The notes below the pieces were generated by a model. The model saw nothing but the letters and a program-made list of their open reading frames with translations, was not told the DNA's origin and made no database searches. From the NCBI GenBank assembly GCA_008921705.1, contig VFFE01007110.1:310564-374563 (forward strand): a stretch of DNA of 64,000 nucleotides. The letters run 5' to 3'. Each line of letters begins with the position of its first letter. The first letter of the stretch is position 1. Source of the DNA: Burhinus oedicnemus. Taxonomy: Eukaryota; Chordata; Aves; Charadriiformes; Burhinidae. Below are positions 41,901 to 54,770 of the stretch, one piece after another. Made by a program: the position numbers and the translations under genes.

Positions 41901-44900
41901 GTTCTCTGTCTGAAAGATCCTTCAGATCGAGGCAGGATGCAATCCTGCAGTCTGAGCAGGTCAAGGCTTAATGCTGAGCCGGGCAGGCAGGAGATAGTAG
42001 TAACTTCTGTCTGTCAGCTTCCTGGGTAGGCGAGTGAGGCTGGCCTATGTGCCAGTGAGTTCAGGCGTTGTGAAGCTGGATGAAGAGCTTGTCAGAGGGA
42101 TTGGATGAGTCTGGGCAAGACACCTTCACATTTGGGGAGATTTGAGCCCTCTGTAGAATTTGATTGCTTGGAAATATTTTTCCATGCTGCAAGTCACATG
42201 TTGCTGTGTTACTGCAACTAATGAAGTATTGTCTTGCACTGCATGCATTAATCTTCTCATTTTATTTAATCATCAGATTCTGTTAAAGTATCATGAGTCC
42301 AGAATCATCCAATTTGTGGACATACAGTATGTACAGAACATCAGAGCAGTATCTCTAGATTTAATGAAAACATCCATTGATTTTTGAGGATCCAAAGAAT
42401 TCCGATGGTAGGATAGAAAAAAGAGACGAGAACAGTTGGCTAATTAGACATCAAAACTAAGTTGACACCTTTTTCCTTTTCTACTACACACTAATATGAC
42501 TCAGTTATAACTGTAGATATCCTTCATTTTTTAAAAATGCGGTGCAGGAAGAACAAATGATGTATAGGCCAGCTCCATTCTGCCTGTAAGTGGAAATAGT
42601 TTCTACCTGTCTAAAAAGGATTGAGACTTCTGAAAGTCTGTTCCCACTATTTCCAAGTTATTTGTGAATCTGGACAATGCTGACTTTCTTGAAGGAAAAT
42701 TTTGTGCCTGACTTGCATTCTACCATAATTTAAGAAAGTTCACATCATTAAATCTTAAGACCAGACATGTTAATTAAAATTGGAGCTTAACTCCTAAATG
42801 GCCAGGCAATTTCGAAAATGTATGGGTTTGTTTATATTTGGTTAAAGAATAAAAAAATTAAATCTTCCCTAAGCAGTGAACAGAATGAGAGAATTCTGCC
42901 TCATTGGGAATGAGGTAATCTTTTATGCTATTTACTGTCAATACTTACAATGTTGTAATGCAGAATAGGAATGTTCTGCTATACCTACTCATTCTTGAGC
43001 CTACATACAGAGAAAAGCATGATGATATTTCCTGCCGTACTACTTTCTCTTACGTGACACCAATCTGTCACTTTTTATTTTCTTGATATCCTCTGGAGCT
43101 GCCTTTCTTGGCTTGCTTTCTTCTTAGAAAAACTGTATGCATGTTTGCTGCTGGAATCTTCTTACTAGACAGAATGAACTGGATTAGTCAAGAGAGCTTA
43201 CTGATTAATGCATAGCTACATACTACTACCTGCTGGAACTACTCTTAATTTGAAGGGAACGCTGTAATGAAGGATGATGAGGGGAAAAATTGGTGTCTGC
43301 TATCATTTTTTTTTTAAAAGTCTGTTTATACAATGGCAATACTGTAAACTGGAATTCCTGCAGTTTTGTTCATTCTTCAAGGCTCCTCACAATATCTTGT
43401 ATAGTGGGTATACATATTAGTATTAAAGAATCAGAATTTATTTCTGCATCAAAATCAAAACACATTGCACAGACTTAAAATAACTATGCTTGCCCCAGTT
43501 TATTTGCTATTAATACTGACATAATTGAATAAGAAATACTGAAATGGAAGATCAAAGAAGGAGGAATTTCACTTTTGGTTAAAAGGGCTTCAGAAATCGA
43601 TTGAAAGGTTTTACTAGTGAAAATTCAAGAATGGTTTAAGTAATTATGAGGATACTAATTGTCTTCCACAATCAGGTGATCTTACTATAATAGTTAATAT
43701 ACATATGTATAAATATATAACTTTTTTCTGATTAATCAGTTCATAAATCAGTTGAGAAATGTAATTGCCTTTATATCAGACAGTAGCGGCATAAAGAATT
43801 ACACTCTAAACAGCATTAATGGAGGAGTATGAGAAGTTTGGCCCAATATCATCAGAGATCTGCTGTTTGAAAAGGCACTGTGGGCTCTTTTGTAGCTGTG
43901 CAAATAGCTTCTTGGTGTTAACTGAAGCCCACGAGTCCTCCGTTTTAGAAACAGAAAGTCTTGTAACATTTATTCCTGCATTTGAGTTGTTCCTGAATGT
44001 GGACAGTAGGACAATACCACACTTCTTGAAGACCTTTTTCACAGCAGAAACTGACAGCTGTGCACAACCGGCTGGAGACACTAATTTGTTTGCAACACCA
44101 GAGGCTTTAAGCCTTGTTTTTGATTCACAGACATTTGATCAGTGTCAAGAAGTAAATTTTGTCCATCATAACCATGCCCTGGTGACTATTCCAGAAAAAA
44201 GGGACAATGCCCTTTAGGCTTTTTGAGACCAATTCTCTTCTGGATCTGACAGGCGTAGTACACTAAAACCGGGCTGAATTAGAGGAATACCCAGAATCCC
44301 TAGGTTTCTCCATTAGCTGAAAGGTAACCTGGCATTCACTTTTATTTGGCAGGGAGATAACAAAATAAACAATGGAGAGAGACAAGTTCTGTCCTTGGAG
44401 GCACTAACATGTTCCATTGGAATGCTGCCATGGACTTCAGTGAGAACAGTAATTGGTCATGCAACTGGAGGAACACTACCAAGCAAGGAAATGCGTTGTT
44501 AATGGGACAATGTTTGAGAAGTGGTAGATAAGATAAAGACACTAAGTCACTTTCTTGGTGCTGGCTTTGTTTTTTCCTACTTAAAGAAGTATCACTGTGG
44601 CTTCAGGAACCTTATAAAAGCCTGAACTTTCTTGCATGAAGTTCACCACTTGAAAACACACCAAGCTATCCCAAGTAAGCAAGCGACTACTAATTTGTGG
44701 TGATGAAGTTGTTCTGCAAAGAGTGGGAGCAGACATAAGTGGATACGTACAACTCTGGGAGGCATTAATAGTAATAACAGTACAATTCCAGCTGAGGCAT
44801 AGGAATGGTAAATAGAGCAGGAAGGGTGCAGGAACCCAACTTTTTAAAAAAGCTCAACATGCAGGAAACTTACCTGAGGTTGTTTGGAGCTGCAGTCAAT

Positions 44901-46159
44901 GGCATCACTGGAAACTAGTTGGTGAGCAGCATAAACAGAAAAGGGCTACCTGGGGAAGAGGGTCTCAGTAGAAGAGGTCCTGTCGTGAAGGAGTTCATGA
45001 TCTTGAGAAGGCATTCAGGTGCAAAACTCAGGAGATACATTTGGAGCATGAAAAGCGATCAAAATAATGCATCAACTGTTAAAAGAATCATCTGTTTAGA
45101 TGGCAGAATCTTGGTGCTCTGGACAGATCGCAGCTGGAGATATTTGAGACTTACTGTGAGTCTTGTACAACCGTTGCTGATGTTTTGTATTTTTTCCCTG
45201 TTTAAAAACAACTAGCCTCATAAAATATCTATGACATCACTACTGAACTGTACAACTGTACAACTAGTGTACTGCTGAGCAGCTTACTTCACTTAGAGGG
45301 AGAAGTCTTAGTACCAGGTAGGGAAATAGACATGAATTGTGATGTGTGTCTCCAGATGAGGGGCTATAAGAGTAACGTCTCTTATCAGAAATGACCGTGT
45401 CTGCAGTCAGGAAATAGGCAGACAGAAAATTTGCAGACCAAGTTAAAACTAATTAATGACCCACTATATAACTCAGAGAGAAAAAAAAACTGTTCAGTTA
45501 TCTAAGTTTGCTGACACTTTCAAAACAAAATGATGACTAAATAGTAATGTGTACTCCAAAGAATGAGTGATATACCAAGATGAATAGGATTTAGGCACTA
45601 TTTATCACAGTTAAGCCATAGCCTGAATACCATAATGCTGATTACTTAAATTCATTATGCAGACAGTATAATCTCACAGTCAGTAATGTGCCTGTGAGAA
45701 GGAAGAAACTATTTCTATCATTTTAAACTGAATTGTAGGCACAGAGTGATTGACAAGATTGTGCTTTCTCTTAAGATACGATACTAACATTTGTAACAAC
45801 ACTTTTGTCTGAAGCAAATCCATGAAACCCACAGAATTCTTACGTTCTACTGGTTAAAGTATTCAGAACTGTGAAATTCACCACCGCTGATGAAGGACCC
45901 ATTTTCTACCCTCAGTCTTTCGGTAATATCATGACATTTAAACTAGTCTGAAACTGACATTTCTCAAACTGAAAATGCATTTTTTGATTCTTCTAGAGTC
46001 TTAGCTCTTCAAATTTGCTGGATCCAGATAAACATGGAGTGTTTTGTGATAAATGCCTTCCCAAAGCTTTCCTGCCTAGAACCACCAGATGAATAAGAAT
46101 ACTTAGTGCCTTTCAACTTCCAGTCACGGAACTACTTTATCAAAGCTAGGAAGTGTGAT

Positions 46160-46322
46160 TTGCCAGATGCGTGGAAACTAAGGTACAGAAAGGTTAAGAG
46201 TTTTTTGGTTTAGTCATTTTAGCTGTAAAAAGTGATCTTTACACCTTTGCAACTCTTAAACTTTGGGATTGTGAAACTCACTCAGCACCCAGGTGCAGGT
46301 TAGGAATAGAGCATAGTACCTT
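46160..46322 (+). repeat. MIR-like relic
   Basis: GGAAACTAAGGTACAGAAAG followed by GTTAAGAG matches the MIR 'ggaaactgaggcacagagaggttaag' segment. The rest is weak. Confidence 0.42.
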
Positions 46323-47104
46323 CGTATGCAGGAACTTGAGCAAACAATTGTATATTTCTACTTAATGGATATAGAGGTATGTCACTCTGTACGTGTAAGT
46401 CGTTAATGATGCTTGCATTATCTCTGTTTAAATAGCTGGCAGTGCATAGGTGCACTTTCAGCTTCTATTTATGTCTTTGTCCTGTGGAATAAATAGTAGT
46501 TCATTTTTATGGTGTTAGTACTCACTCCTGAGATTCTTGCGAGCAGAGTGTTACACAATTCTTTGTAGAAATTATCATGTGTGAAACAACAACTTTGTTC
46601 TGACCTCGCCATAAATTTTACCTCTGAGTGTTAGGAAATGGTGCGCTCCTGAGTTGCCCATCTCTTCAGTGAAAGTTCTGTAATATTTTTGGGAGGAAAA
46701 AGAAAAGAAAAAGAAGGGACAGAAATAGTCAGACACAACTTCTGAAACTTTTGGCTTAGTCAAGGTACCTGTAAAATGCACACATACTCTGAATAAACTG
46801 ACTTAATTGTTCTGAAAATGCTGAGATGACAGTTCTGCTTATGAGAAATGCTTACAGGTTTTCAGCCAGCCAAAAAGGGCAGATCCCAATGAGCAAGGCC
46901 TGCAGTGCTTATTTTGCTTCTTACGCTATTTAATACTGAAGTAAATCAGCAAAGTGTTTTATAAACACATGCAGGGTGGGTCGCAGTGACTGCTTTTAAC
47001 CTTTTGGACAGTTTGTGATACAACTGAATGCTCAGAGCTATCTTAGTGTCCGATGCAAAGGCTTGTTAATGACTTAGTGTTGCATCTTCAAATACAATGT
47101 TGGG

Positions 47105-47190
47105 TTAAAGGCAGTGGGACGAATTCTGCTGTTGTACACCTAATGAAACCCCTCTTATGTCAGCGGTGCAAAATTTCACCTTCTGTTTCT
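47105..47190 (+). repeat. Ancient amniote repeat fragment
   Basis: GGACGAATTCTGCTGTTGTA followed by a GCGGTGCAAAATTTCACC segment resembles an old sauropsid dispersed repeat of the type 'caaattctgctctcagttacacc'. Assignment is tentative. Confidence 0.35.
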
Positions 47191-48831
47191 AGGTGGTGTG
47201 CTTTCCCTCCCTCCTCAGCCCCAACCCGTTTCCTCTGAGTCATGCACCTACCGTCCTCTTTACCCGGTTAGCAAGAAATTCCTGAGAACGGGAAAACATA
47301 ACGCCCAGTAGCAAATCAGCTTCTGCTCTGGCAGCTCTGCTGACCAGCAGCTGTTTACCTCCGGGTAGCACTCTTCACTCACTTGTTGCTTTTTTATCTT
47401 CTTAGATAGTGGTCATGAAGCGTAGGGAATGAAATCACATGGGAAAGCCGAGATATTTTTTTAATGTCCTCTTTCCTTTTTTCTAAAAGCCATGGCCAAT
47501 TTGCATTTTTTAAAACTGTCAGTGGGGGGAATGGAGAATGGAGACGCTAGAAGTTGTAGTGGATATGACATGGCTGTGATAATTAACATGATTTGATACG
47601 CTCAGTACAGACTTGCCTTGAAGCAAATCACCATAGAAATCCAACTTGTGTTTAGTCCTAGGGGAAAGGCCTGGATACCACGTTTTGCTTTGTAGCAAGC
47701 CCCTAGGGTAAGGTTTTCAAGTGGTCTAAAGGAGACAGTTTGCAGAACCAGCGCCATTCGGCTAAAAATGCTACAGAATTATGAGTTCTGAAGAACCTTA
47801 GCAATAACATATAATCTTTGCTGCCATCACGGCAAAGTGAAAGAGAAAAAAAATGGATTTTTCTCTCTGCTGCTACTGCAATACAGGAGGCATTAACTTC
47901 TGGAAACTAGGAGGCAGACAACCTTAGATGTTTATATTCACTGAAATAAAAAGATGAGATGTCAGGTGTATGTTACTTAGTATCAAAAACTGATGCATCT
48001 AATAAGAGAAGCAGGGAAAATACCCCCTGAATTTTAAAAATATGCTTTAATTCAGACAGTAAACAAAATAACCACAAATCAAAGATCTGCAGCTATGAGA
48101 AAAATACTTGAAAGAACAAACTATTTAAAAGTAACCTGAAGCAAGCACTAAACTACTGCAATTGAAACAAGTATTCTGAAAGAAAAAGAAATCTCCCTGC
48201 TAACTATTAGCACAATAAGTAAAGGGATCTTTTAAAACAAACCTCTTTACCAATGCTGCCACCCCTAGTATCAGTGTATCTTTTGTCTTGATTAATACAT
48301 GTAATAATTGCTGCTCAGTGGTCATGGGCTATTTGGTTATGCTTTTATATATCACAGTTTTCACAGATAATGCTCATCTCAATGAGAGAAATCCTACCAA
48401 TTTACTGCTTCACTTTTTCCTACTAATTTATTTTTCCTCAAACATCTTTTTTCATGTTTTGAACATCTGAGCTGCGATCCATCTGTCTGTGACAGAGATG
48501 TTTATTCTTAGTTCAAGAAGGAATCTCAGACTTCTGTTTCTTAGTTACCATTTTCCTTCACCCAAGACCTATATATTTGGATGTATGATATTGACAACCT
48601 AAATTTCAAGTGGAGCAACTTAAAAAATTGAAGCACCTTAAGCAGTTCTAAGAGTCTTCTGAAGTATGTTGCTGAACCGCATCTCGACAGTAGCTGCAGC
48701 GTAAAGTGCAAGGACTATATACAGGCTTTTCTACCCTGAGCTGCGTCCATTTTTTCCCAGTCCTTTGTTGCCCCAGATTAGAGTTGTCATATCCTAATGG
48801 CTATTTCCAAGACACTCCCTTCTTGATAGTC

Positions 48832-48846
48832 TTTTTTTTTTTTTTT
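48832..48846 (+). repeat. Poly(T) run, 15 bases
   Basis: T15 followed by CCAG. It looks like a splice acceptor, but I find no convincing exon after it. Confidence 0.9.
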
Positions 48847-49887
48847 CCAGTTCCCTTGAGTCTGAGGTCAGCTACAGTTTTATAGTCTACTAACTCCCAG
48901 AAACCTTTGTAGCTCCCCTCTGTCCCTCTGGGATTTGCCTTTCCATTTTATTTCAGGCTTTCACCATTGATACAGCTGCCTGTGTAATGCTAATCCAGGA
49001 ACAGCCTTATATTTCCCCCCCCTCCTCATTTCTCTCCTCTAGCTATTCCGTTTTAGCTGATAGTGATCACTAATGGCTTAGGCTCCTGCTTGTGCCGTGG
49101 TTACAGTCTCTCTCAGAAGTCCTGCCTCGACAGCCACACTCCGTTGGATACTTGGGGGTGATACTTCCTGACAGCGTCACACCGCTGGGGATTGCATTAC
49201 CCAGGCATGCAGAAAAGAGAAAGTGCCTGTCTAGCCTAATAAAATAAACACACAAGTAAAAAAATACGAGCCAGAGGTAGAGCTAGGGCAGCACTCATCA
49301 ATCCCGATATACTCTTCCGCTTCAAAAATCCTTCCCTAATAGGTATATTTAATATAGTTTCTATCTTCGCATTATTCTTCTTAAAGAAAGAAAATGCTAG
49401 GGCAAAGGAACTTTGCTTGGGTCAGTATATCTGATCCCCCTCATTCAGGGCACAATGTATGCTGCGTTTCTTGCAGGGAGAATACTCTCCAAATAGGGAC
49501 AAATTGTAATGGCAAATCACAAATGTTTTAGATAACCAGTTCATAAGGAAAATGCTGACATGGGCATCACCATGACCAAACATACGCCATGGCTATATGG
49601 GAGGGTAAAAGGTAGCTCTGGACTGGCCTACTCTTTGAGAAGTGACTCAAGCAAGTGTATTTTGCAATTCTACAAATGAAGGAGGCAGGCTTTACTGCCA
49701 GCCAAAAGTAGTGAAACCGTCACTTATTGATTAGAACTAGCTTCCTTGAATCTGAAAGCTTCTCTATAAAACTTGTAACTTTTTTTCCTATAGACATCTA
49801 GTGGGCTTTCATCTGTTCAAATTGCTCTTCTCTTTCATTATGAAGAAAATTTTAATATTAAAAAAAATCAAGTCATTGTATGCACGG

Positions 49888-49948
49888 GCTTAGGGAAATT
49901 GAATCTCAGAGCTGACCAATCAGTGTAAGGTCACAGTTAAGTAAGTTT
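49888..49948 (+). repeat. MIR-like relic
   Basis: AGGGAAATTGAATCTCAGAG, followed by GTAAGGTCACAGTTAAGTAAG, resembles parts of the MIR 5' half and core in rearranged or decayed form. Confidence 0.35.
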
Positions 49949-52599
49949 AATCCAAGAAAACAAAATTACATGAACCAGTCTTACTTCTTCTTCAACCCAC
50001 TTTTACAGTAAATAGCGTTATTAGGGTTCTGAAACTTACTTATTCCTCCCTAACCACCTCTACCGCCTTCCCTGAAGCCCCCACTAAATCCCTGTCTGAA
50101 CGCATCCTACAATCCTTTCAGAGGCAGTTGGCTTACCAACAAACAAGGGGGAGCCCAGTGTGCCACCTCACTGGTATTCTGCCTTCTCTTCAGGAAACCA
50201 GGATCACTGCATCCTTCCACAAGGTACTGAGCTTAGACAGTTATTTGCTTTTTAACTCTTGCTATAGATACAGTACACAATTTTCTCCATGCCTTCACAC
50301 AGTGCTGATTTCTGCAGTGCACCCACTTATATTTCCATAAACATTACAGTTGTGATTCTGCATGGGGGGAACAACTCTGTCATAGAGAGAACTTAAATCC
50401 ACCTGTAACCAGGTAAGTGACTCCAGTGACACATTAAGGGACATTTTCTTCAGATGCTGGCTGTAAATGAAAAAAACCAAACCCTCACATACCCCTTAGT
50501 TAAAATGTGTTTGTGGGAAGAAATGGACAGGAAAATTTGAACTTGTGGGTTGCCTATACTGAGGGAATTTACCAGGGATGATTTTTTTTCTTCCTGCGGG
50601 TGGGCTGTTAATGAAATTGATGATTCCCTTTTTCTTTTGAACCTAAACTTATTGTCCCCTCCTTTTCAGGTAAGTAATTTGACAGGACTGAATGAGAGTT
50701 CTGAAGGAAGTACTGACTACAGTTGTCCAGCCACGAGAGGAGTAGCCTCCAAAAGGGTAATGCAAACTGGGGGTGGATGTGCCTCATGGTTCATGCCGCA
50801 GTTAGATGTCTGATAAGCTATTGGAAGTTGGATCTGGCTGTAGAAACACTGTGCTGAAGGTAATTTTCTTCCTTTTTAACTTGTTTCTGCTTGGAGTTGA
50901 AACCGTAGCAAGGTGTCTTCTGATGTAAACTGGAACTATAGAAGAAATACTCTGCATAGGTTCCTTTTCCAAGGCTGTGAGCACCCACAGACTACTTCAG
51001 GAGCATTGAATTAAGTAGATGGTGATGCTGAACGGAGTGCAGGAAGGTAACCTCGCTGGCTTCCTCACAAACTAGTGCTGCAGCTAACCAGCATGAGAAA
51101 CCGAAAATGGTGAGGTCAAACAACTCAGCATATGTTAGATCAAGAAACATATGTATTATCCTAGAGTCCATCCCTGACTGCTGAAGGGGGAGAAGCCTAA
51201 TCTCTCAAGGCCATTTATCTCACTCAATGTAAGTTCCTTCACTCTGCAATTGCGGCATTCTGCATGAACAGTCGCCATTCAGCAAATGTTTCCTCACAGC
51301 CAAACAGGAAGCCTCTGCTTAGTGCTCCGTGTAGAGCTGATCTCCGTTCTATACTAATCGCTGATGTGTTTTAGGCTAGGGTAAGAAATGGGAATATGAA
51401 TTAACTGCATATACGAGTGAGAGGAAAGGCGAGGAGAAGGTGCCCTGGGGAGCAGGCTGGGCTGAAGCCTGTGTCGGCAGAGCCGCCGCGGGTGCCACGC
51501 TCTCCTGTTCTCCCTGGGGCTCGGTCCTATTTGAGCCTTGCTGCCTTAGGCTTCTCGCATGGGATCTCCTAGCAACTGTGCACTGACAGCCAGGCTGGGG
51601 AGGATAGACAGAGCATTCGCTGTCTTCGGAGCACTCATCCCCCATCGCCTTCTGCTCGCAAACCCTCTCTGGGTCTTTCCAGGTGCCACGTGCCATACCC
51701 TGGAGATGTGCATGCTTCATAAGAGGAGGCACCTCCCCAGATGCTTTAAGTGCTCTTGCCAGTGCAGGGTCACAGCCTTAAGCTGTCGGGAGCAAAGTGG
51801 ACTGCTGACTTTTCCCACCCAGCAGACCTGGGTCTAAAGTGAAGCAGTATAATTATGGGGTAGAGTTCTGCCAGAGCCTGAGCATTTCCCAATTCAGGGC
51901 TCCCCATCATTACTGGAGAGGTCCCTAGTTCTCAGAGAGGTGACTTGCAGTGCAGAGAGTGATTCAGGTACCTAACTGAGGGCTGGCAGAGTCAGGAGTT
52001 TGGGATGGAAGTCGTGGGGATGTGCAGGATTAGGCTTGAGTCTTCAAGGTACACGGGCTGGGGGGGGTGCGCAAAGCAGTTCTGCAAAGTGATTTCTCCC
52101 TAACTGATTATTTAACCCTCTTGAGAAAGAGGGAAAACTGTCCAGGCTATTGGCAGCGCAATGCTTCTGGAACTTGAGCTTGGCTGGCTGTGTGTGGTAC
52201 CGCTTGCTGGGCCGCGGAGTCATAGCCTGACTTCACCTGGGTGTTTTGCTCCTTGGGCTGTGGGTATTACAACAGGTCTCTGAGAAGCTGTCACTGTCTT
52301 GGAGAAGCGTTGGGATATGGGAAAGTATCTGCCACTTACAATAGCTTTTCTTATGTGAACTGGGAGAATTTGTAGGTTCCAGGGATGGAACTGGGCACTG
52401 GTAGGCTAGGCAGTTTGTAAACAAAAAATCTGAACAGAAACAGAAAAAGAAGCAGAAGAGAAAACATTTGTTCCATAAACCTTATTGTTCAACCAGAAGC
52501 TGAGGTTGAAATCCAAGAGCATTGTTTTGGGGCCTGTAACTGGGATGTCTTTATTTTTTTTCTGTAGAGGTCTTTCTCAAATGGACTTCCTCTACCTAG

Positions 52600-52706
52600 C
52601 TTTTTTGTACCTTTTTTCTTCTCTTTTTTTTCCTCTTTTTTTTTCTCCTTTTTTTTCTCTTTTTTTTTTTGGGGGGGGGTTGTTTTGGTTTTTGTTTGTT
52701 TGTTTA
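52600..52706 (+). repeat. Pyrimidine-rich low-complexity tract ending in G9
   Basis: About 70 bases of almost pure T with scattered C run into nine G at 52671-52679, then a T-rich (TTTG)n stretch. A T-tract abutting a G-run on one strand is unusual and could reflect simple-repeat expansion. Confidence 0.9.
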
Positions 52707-53796
52707 TTGGGCCACTTGGACACTAGATAAACAGAGTTTCAAAGAGCTTTCAAAATCCAAAAGACAAGGACATTATACAAATTAATCTTATGAAGAGAGG
52801 TATTTCCTGGGAAAGCCTTCTAATGGAATTTCTTTTTCATTAGTGAGTCCCTCATTACAGGATTAAAAGCTAAGCTCCTTCCTCCCGCATTTCTTCCACA
52901 AATTAAGTTTTCATAAGACTCTTTATGTGTTTTTCTAAGTACCACGGGTCTCACCTCTTCTGGCAGAAATATAAACGTTAATAACACTAATTACTTCACA
53001 CTAATCAACTACATTTGGGAACTTTGGCTAGGAAAATCTTTCTTTGGAAAGCATAGGAAGTCCTTCTTTTTCAGTTTTTTGTTATGATATACTAAATGTA
53101 GTTGAAAATGTTCAGGGCCATATAGTAGATGAATTTAATTGACTTCAGATCAGTCTAGATCTTGCAGAATAACCCTGTTTTGGCCTTCTGAGGTCTTGCC
53201 TACCACTTCTAATACTGGTATGTTGAGAGGGGTTTTAACTTTGTAATGGAAGCTTGGGCCTGTTAAATCACCAGATCTGGCAAGTAGTGTCCACAGGTGA
53301 ACCCCAGATCCTCTGGAGATGCTCTTATGCCAGGACTTTCCAATATGGGGCCAGTGAAGGACCCTGAAGAGGGAGAATGTAACAGATGGGCCTGACTCTG
53401 AGGGTTCAAAATTGGCATAAAGGCATTCATCTCTTTTGCCCTCTTTTGTGTTCATGTACAACTGTAGAATGAGATTCCTTCATAATAAAACTCTTCTTTA
53501 GCAGACAGGCAAGTAGATGAGTATCAGGTCGAAAATCAAAAAAGTCTGCTGGAAGATTGAGAAGATTATTGGCCAGGCTTCTTCCACTGCATTATCTCTG
53601 CCTTCCACAGAAGTCATCACTGCAATCCTAGTGATTTGCTGTGGAACAGAAGGGAGTCAACAAGAAAGGACTGAATTCTGTAGCCTGTGAGCTGGACCTC
53701 AGGGTCCAACCACGCATCTAGTAACTGCATGCAGGGAAAAGCCTATTCAGTGAAAGTGTGTGGCCACCATTATGGTAATGTTTTCTCTTTCCACAG

Positions 53797-53930
53797 ACCT
53801 TTGTGGAGACTTCTGTGCATGTCTAGAATTTATGGGGGGAAAGGCAGAACAATGGACAACAGCTAACTGTAAAGCAAGAGAAAGATCAGCCTCTTCTAGG
53901 CCCCTTTCTTTCGCTGTGAAGATACTACAG
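53797..53930 (+). other. Possible 5'UTR exon of the C2orf73-like gene
   Basis: A strong pyrimidine-tract acceptor (TTTTCTCTTTCCACAG) and a good donor (CTACAG|GTAATG) bracket 134 bases. Only one frame is open across it, and that frame does not continue into the next exon at 54535. In the frame that would continue there are stops, including a TGA near the 3' end. If the exon is real, it would therefore be untranslated leader placed just before the start codon at 54542. Confidence 0.4.
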
Positions 53931-54534
53931 GTAATGCCTATATTATATCCAGGTTGTTATATAATAATAATAATTAATCTAATACCATTCCAAACTTCCT
54001 GCTTTGCCTCATCCAGTCTCCAGTTGAACTGTAAATGAACAAAAAAATGGAAAAGTTAAAAATACTCCCAGGAGTAAGATCACAAGAATGTGAATACTCA
54101 TTTTTGTCAAATCAGATAGATATGTGCACTGTGTATAGAAGTTGGAATACATAAGGTTTAGCAGCCTGAGAAATATGGATGATATAGAAATTGCTGATGA
54201 ATGCTGAGCATTTGGGATCCAAGGGCTTACCCTTAGCAGTGACAAAACATACATGAGAAAAAAAGGTTTGTGCCTCAAATTGAAATGTAGAATTCCTGAT
54301 ATGAAAATGTCTGAATTCCGGTAAAAAGGTTACTTGTCTTGTAGTCATAGTCCATATCTAAAAAAATGCTGGTCAGCGTCTAATGTTCTTACAAGTTTCT
54401 CACTTAACGAGATAATTTTCACCCAGTGACAAGATTTCATTATTACTTCATTTAGGACTTTAGAACAAATGGAAACTAGAATAACAGCCTAGACTTTCTG
54501 ATAATTTTGTTAATATGTCTGATTTTCTAAACAG

Positions 54535-54594
54535 GAAAAACATGGTAGCACAAATCAACATTGGGTTACAAGCAACTGATGCAGTAATTCCTGG
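54535..54594 (+). CDS. C2orf73/CIMIP6-like gene, first coding exon (candidate)
   Basis: The acceptor is TGATTTTCTAAACAG and the donor is CCTGG|GTAACA. The proposed start is the ATG at 54542-54544, which has A at -3 and G at +4 (strong Kozak context) and encodes MVAQINIGLQATDAVIP plus two bases of a Gly codon. The upstream bases of the exon are taken as leader. Splicing to the exon at 57748 gives a PGPNTYG junction in frame. Location on the + strand directly after ACYP2 matches C2orf73 (CIMIP6) in mammals, whose product is a ciliary microtubule inner protein. That identification rests on gene order and protein character, not on recognised sequence. Another first coding exon further upstream is possible, since the frame is also open back to the acceptor. 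Confidence 0.5.
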
Positions 54595-54754
54595 GTAACA
54601 TGAGAACATACACGTAAAACTAAAAAAATACGGGCCCTAGTTCAAAAATTTCAAAGTGAGTAAAGAGCTGATGAACAGAGACACTGAGTTGCATGGCAAG
54701 TGATGGGAAAGTTCATCAAATTCAGTCTTACTGGACTCATGCACATGCATACAC

Positions 54755-54770
54755 GTGTGTGTGTGTATGT
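54755..54770 (+). repeat. Short (GT)n microsatellite
   Basis: About six GT units next to a CACATGCATACAC stretch, in the intron between two predicted exons. Confidence 0.7.

Larger units (their letters stand above)
38916..53796. other. Intergenic or unassigned region
   Basis: Between the ACYP2 3' end and the first supported exon of the next gene I see mainly AT-rich sequence with old repeat scraps. Strong-looking splice sites with short open frames occur at 46000 and 50670-50756, but they do not chain in phase with other exons. Overlapping ORFs on both strands lie at 43.8-44.2 kb. A GC-richer patch lies at about 51420-51840 and includes a half X-box-like AGCAAC near 51570. None of these is firm enough to be called a gene. 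Confidence 0.6.

Noticed and set aside
53150..53461. 103-codon minus-strand ORF
   Set aside because: The peptide reads plausibly but matches no family I know, has no clear paired splice sites, and ORFs of this length are expected by chance in 64 kb.
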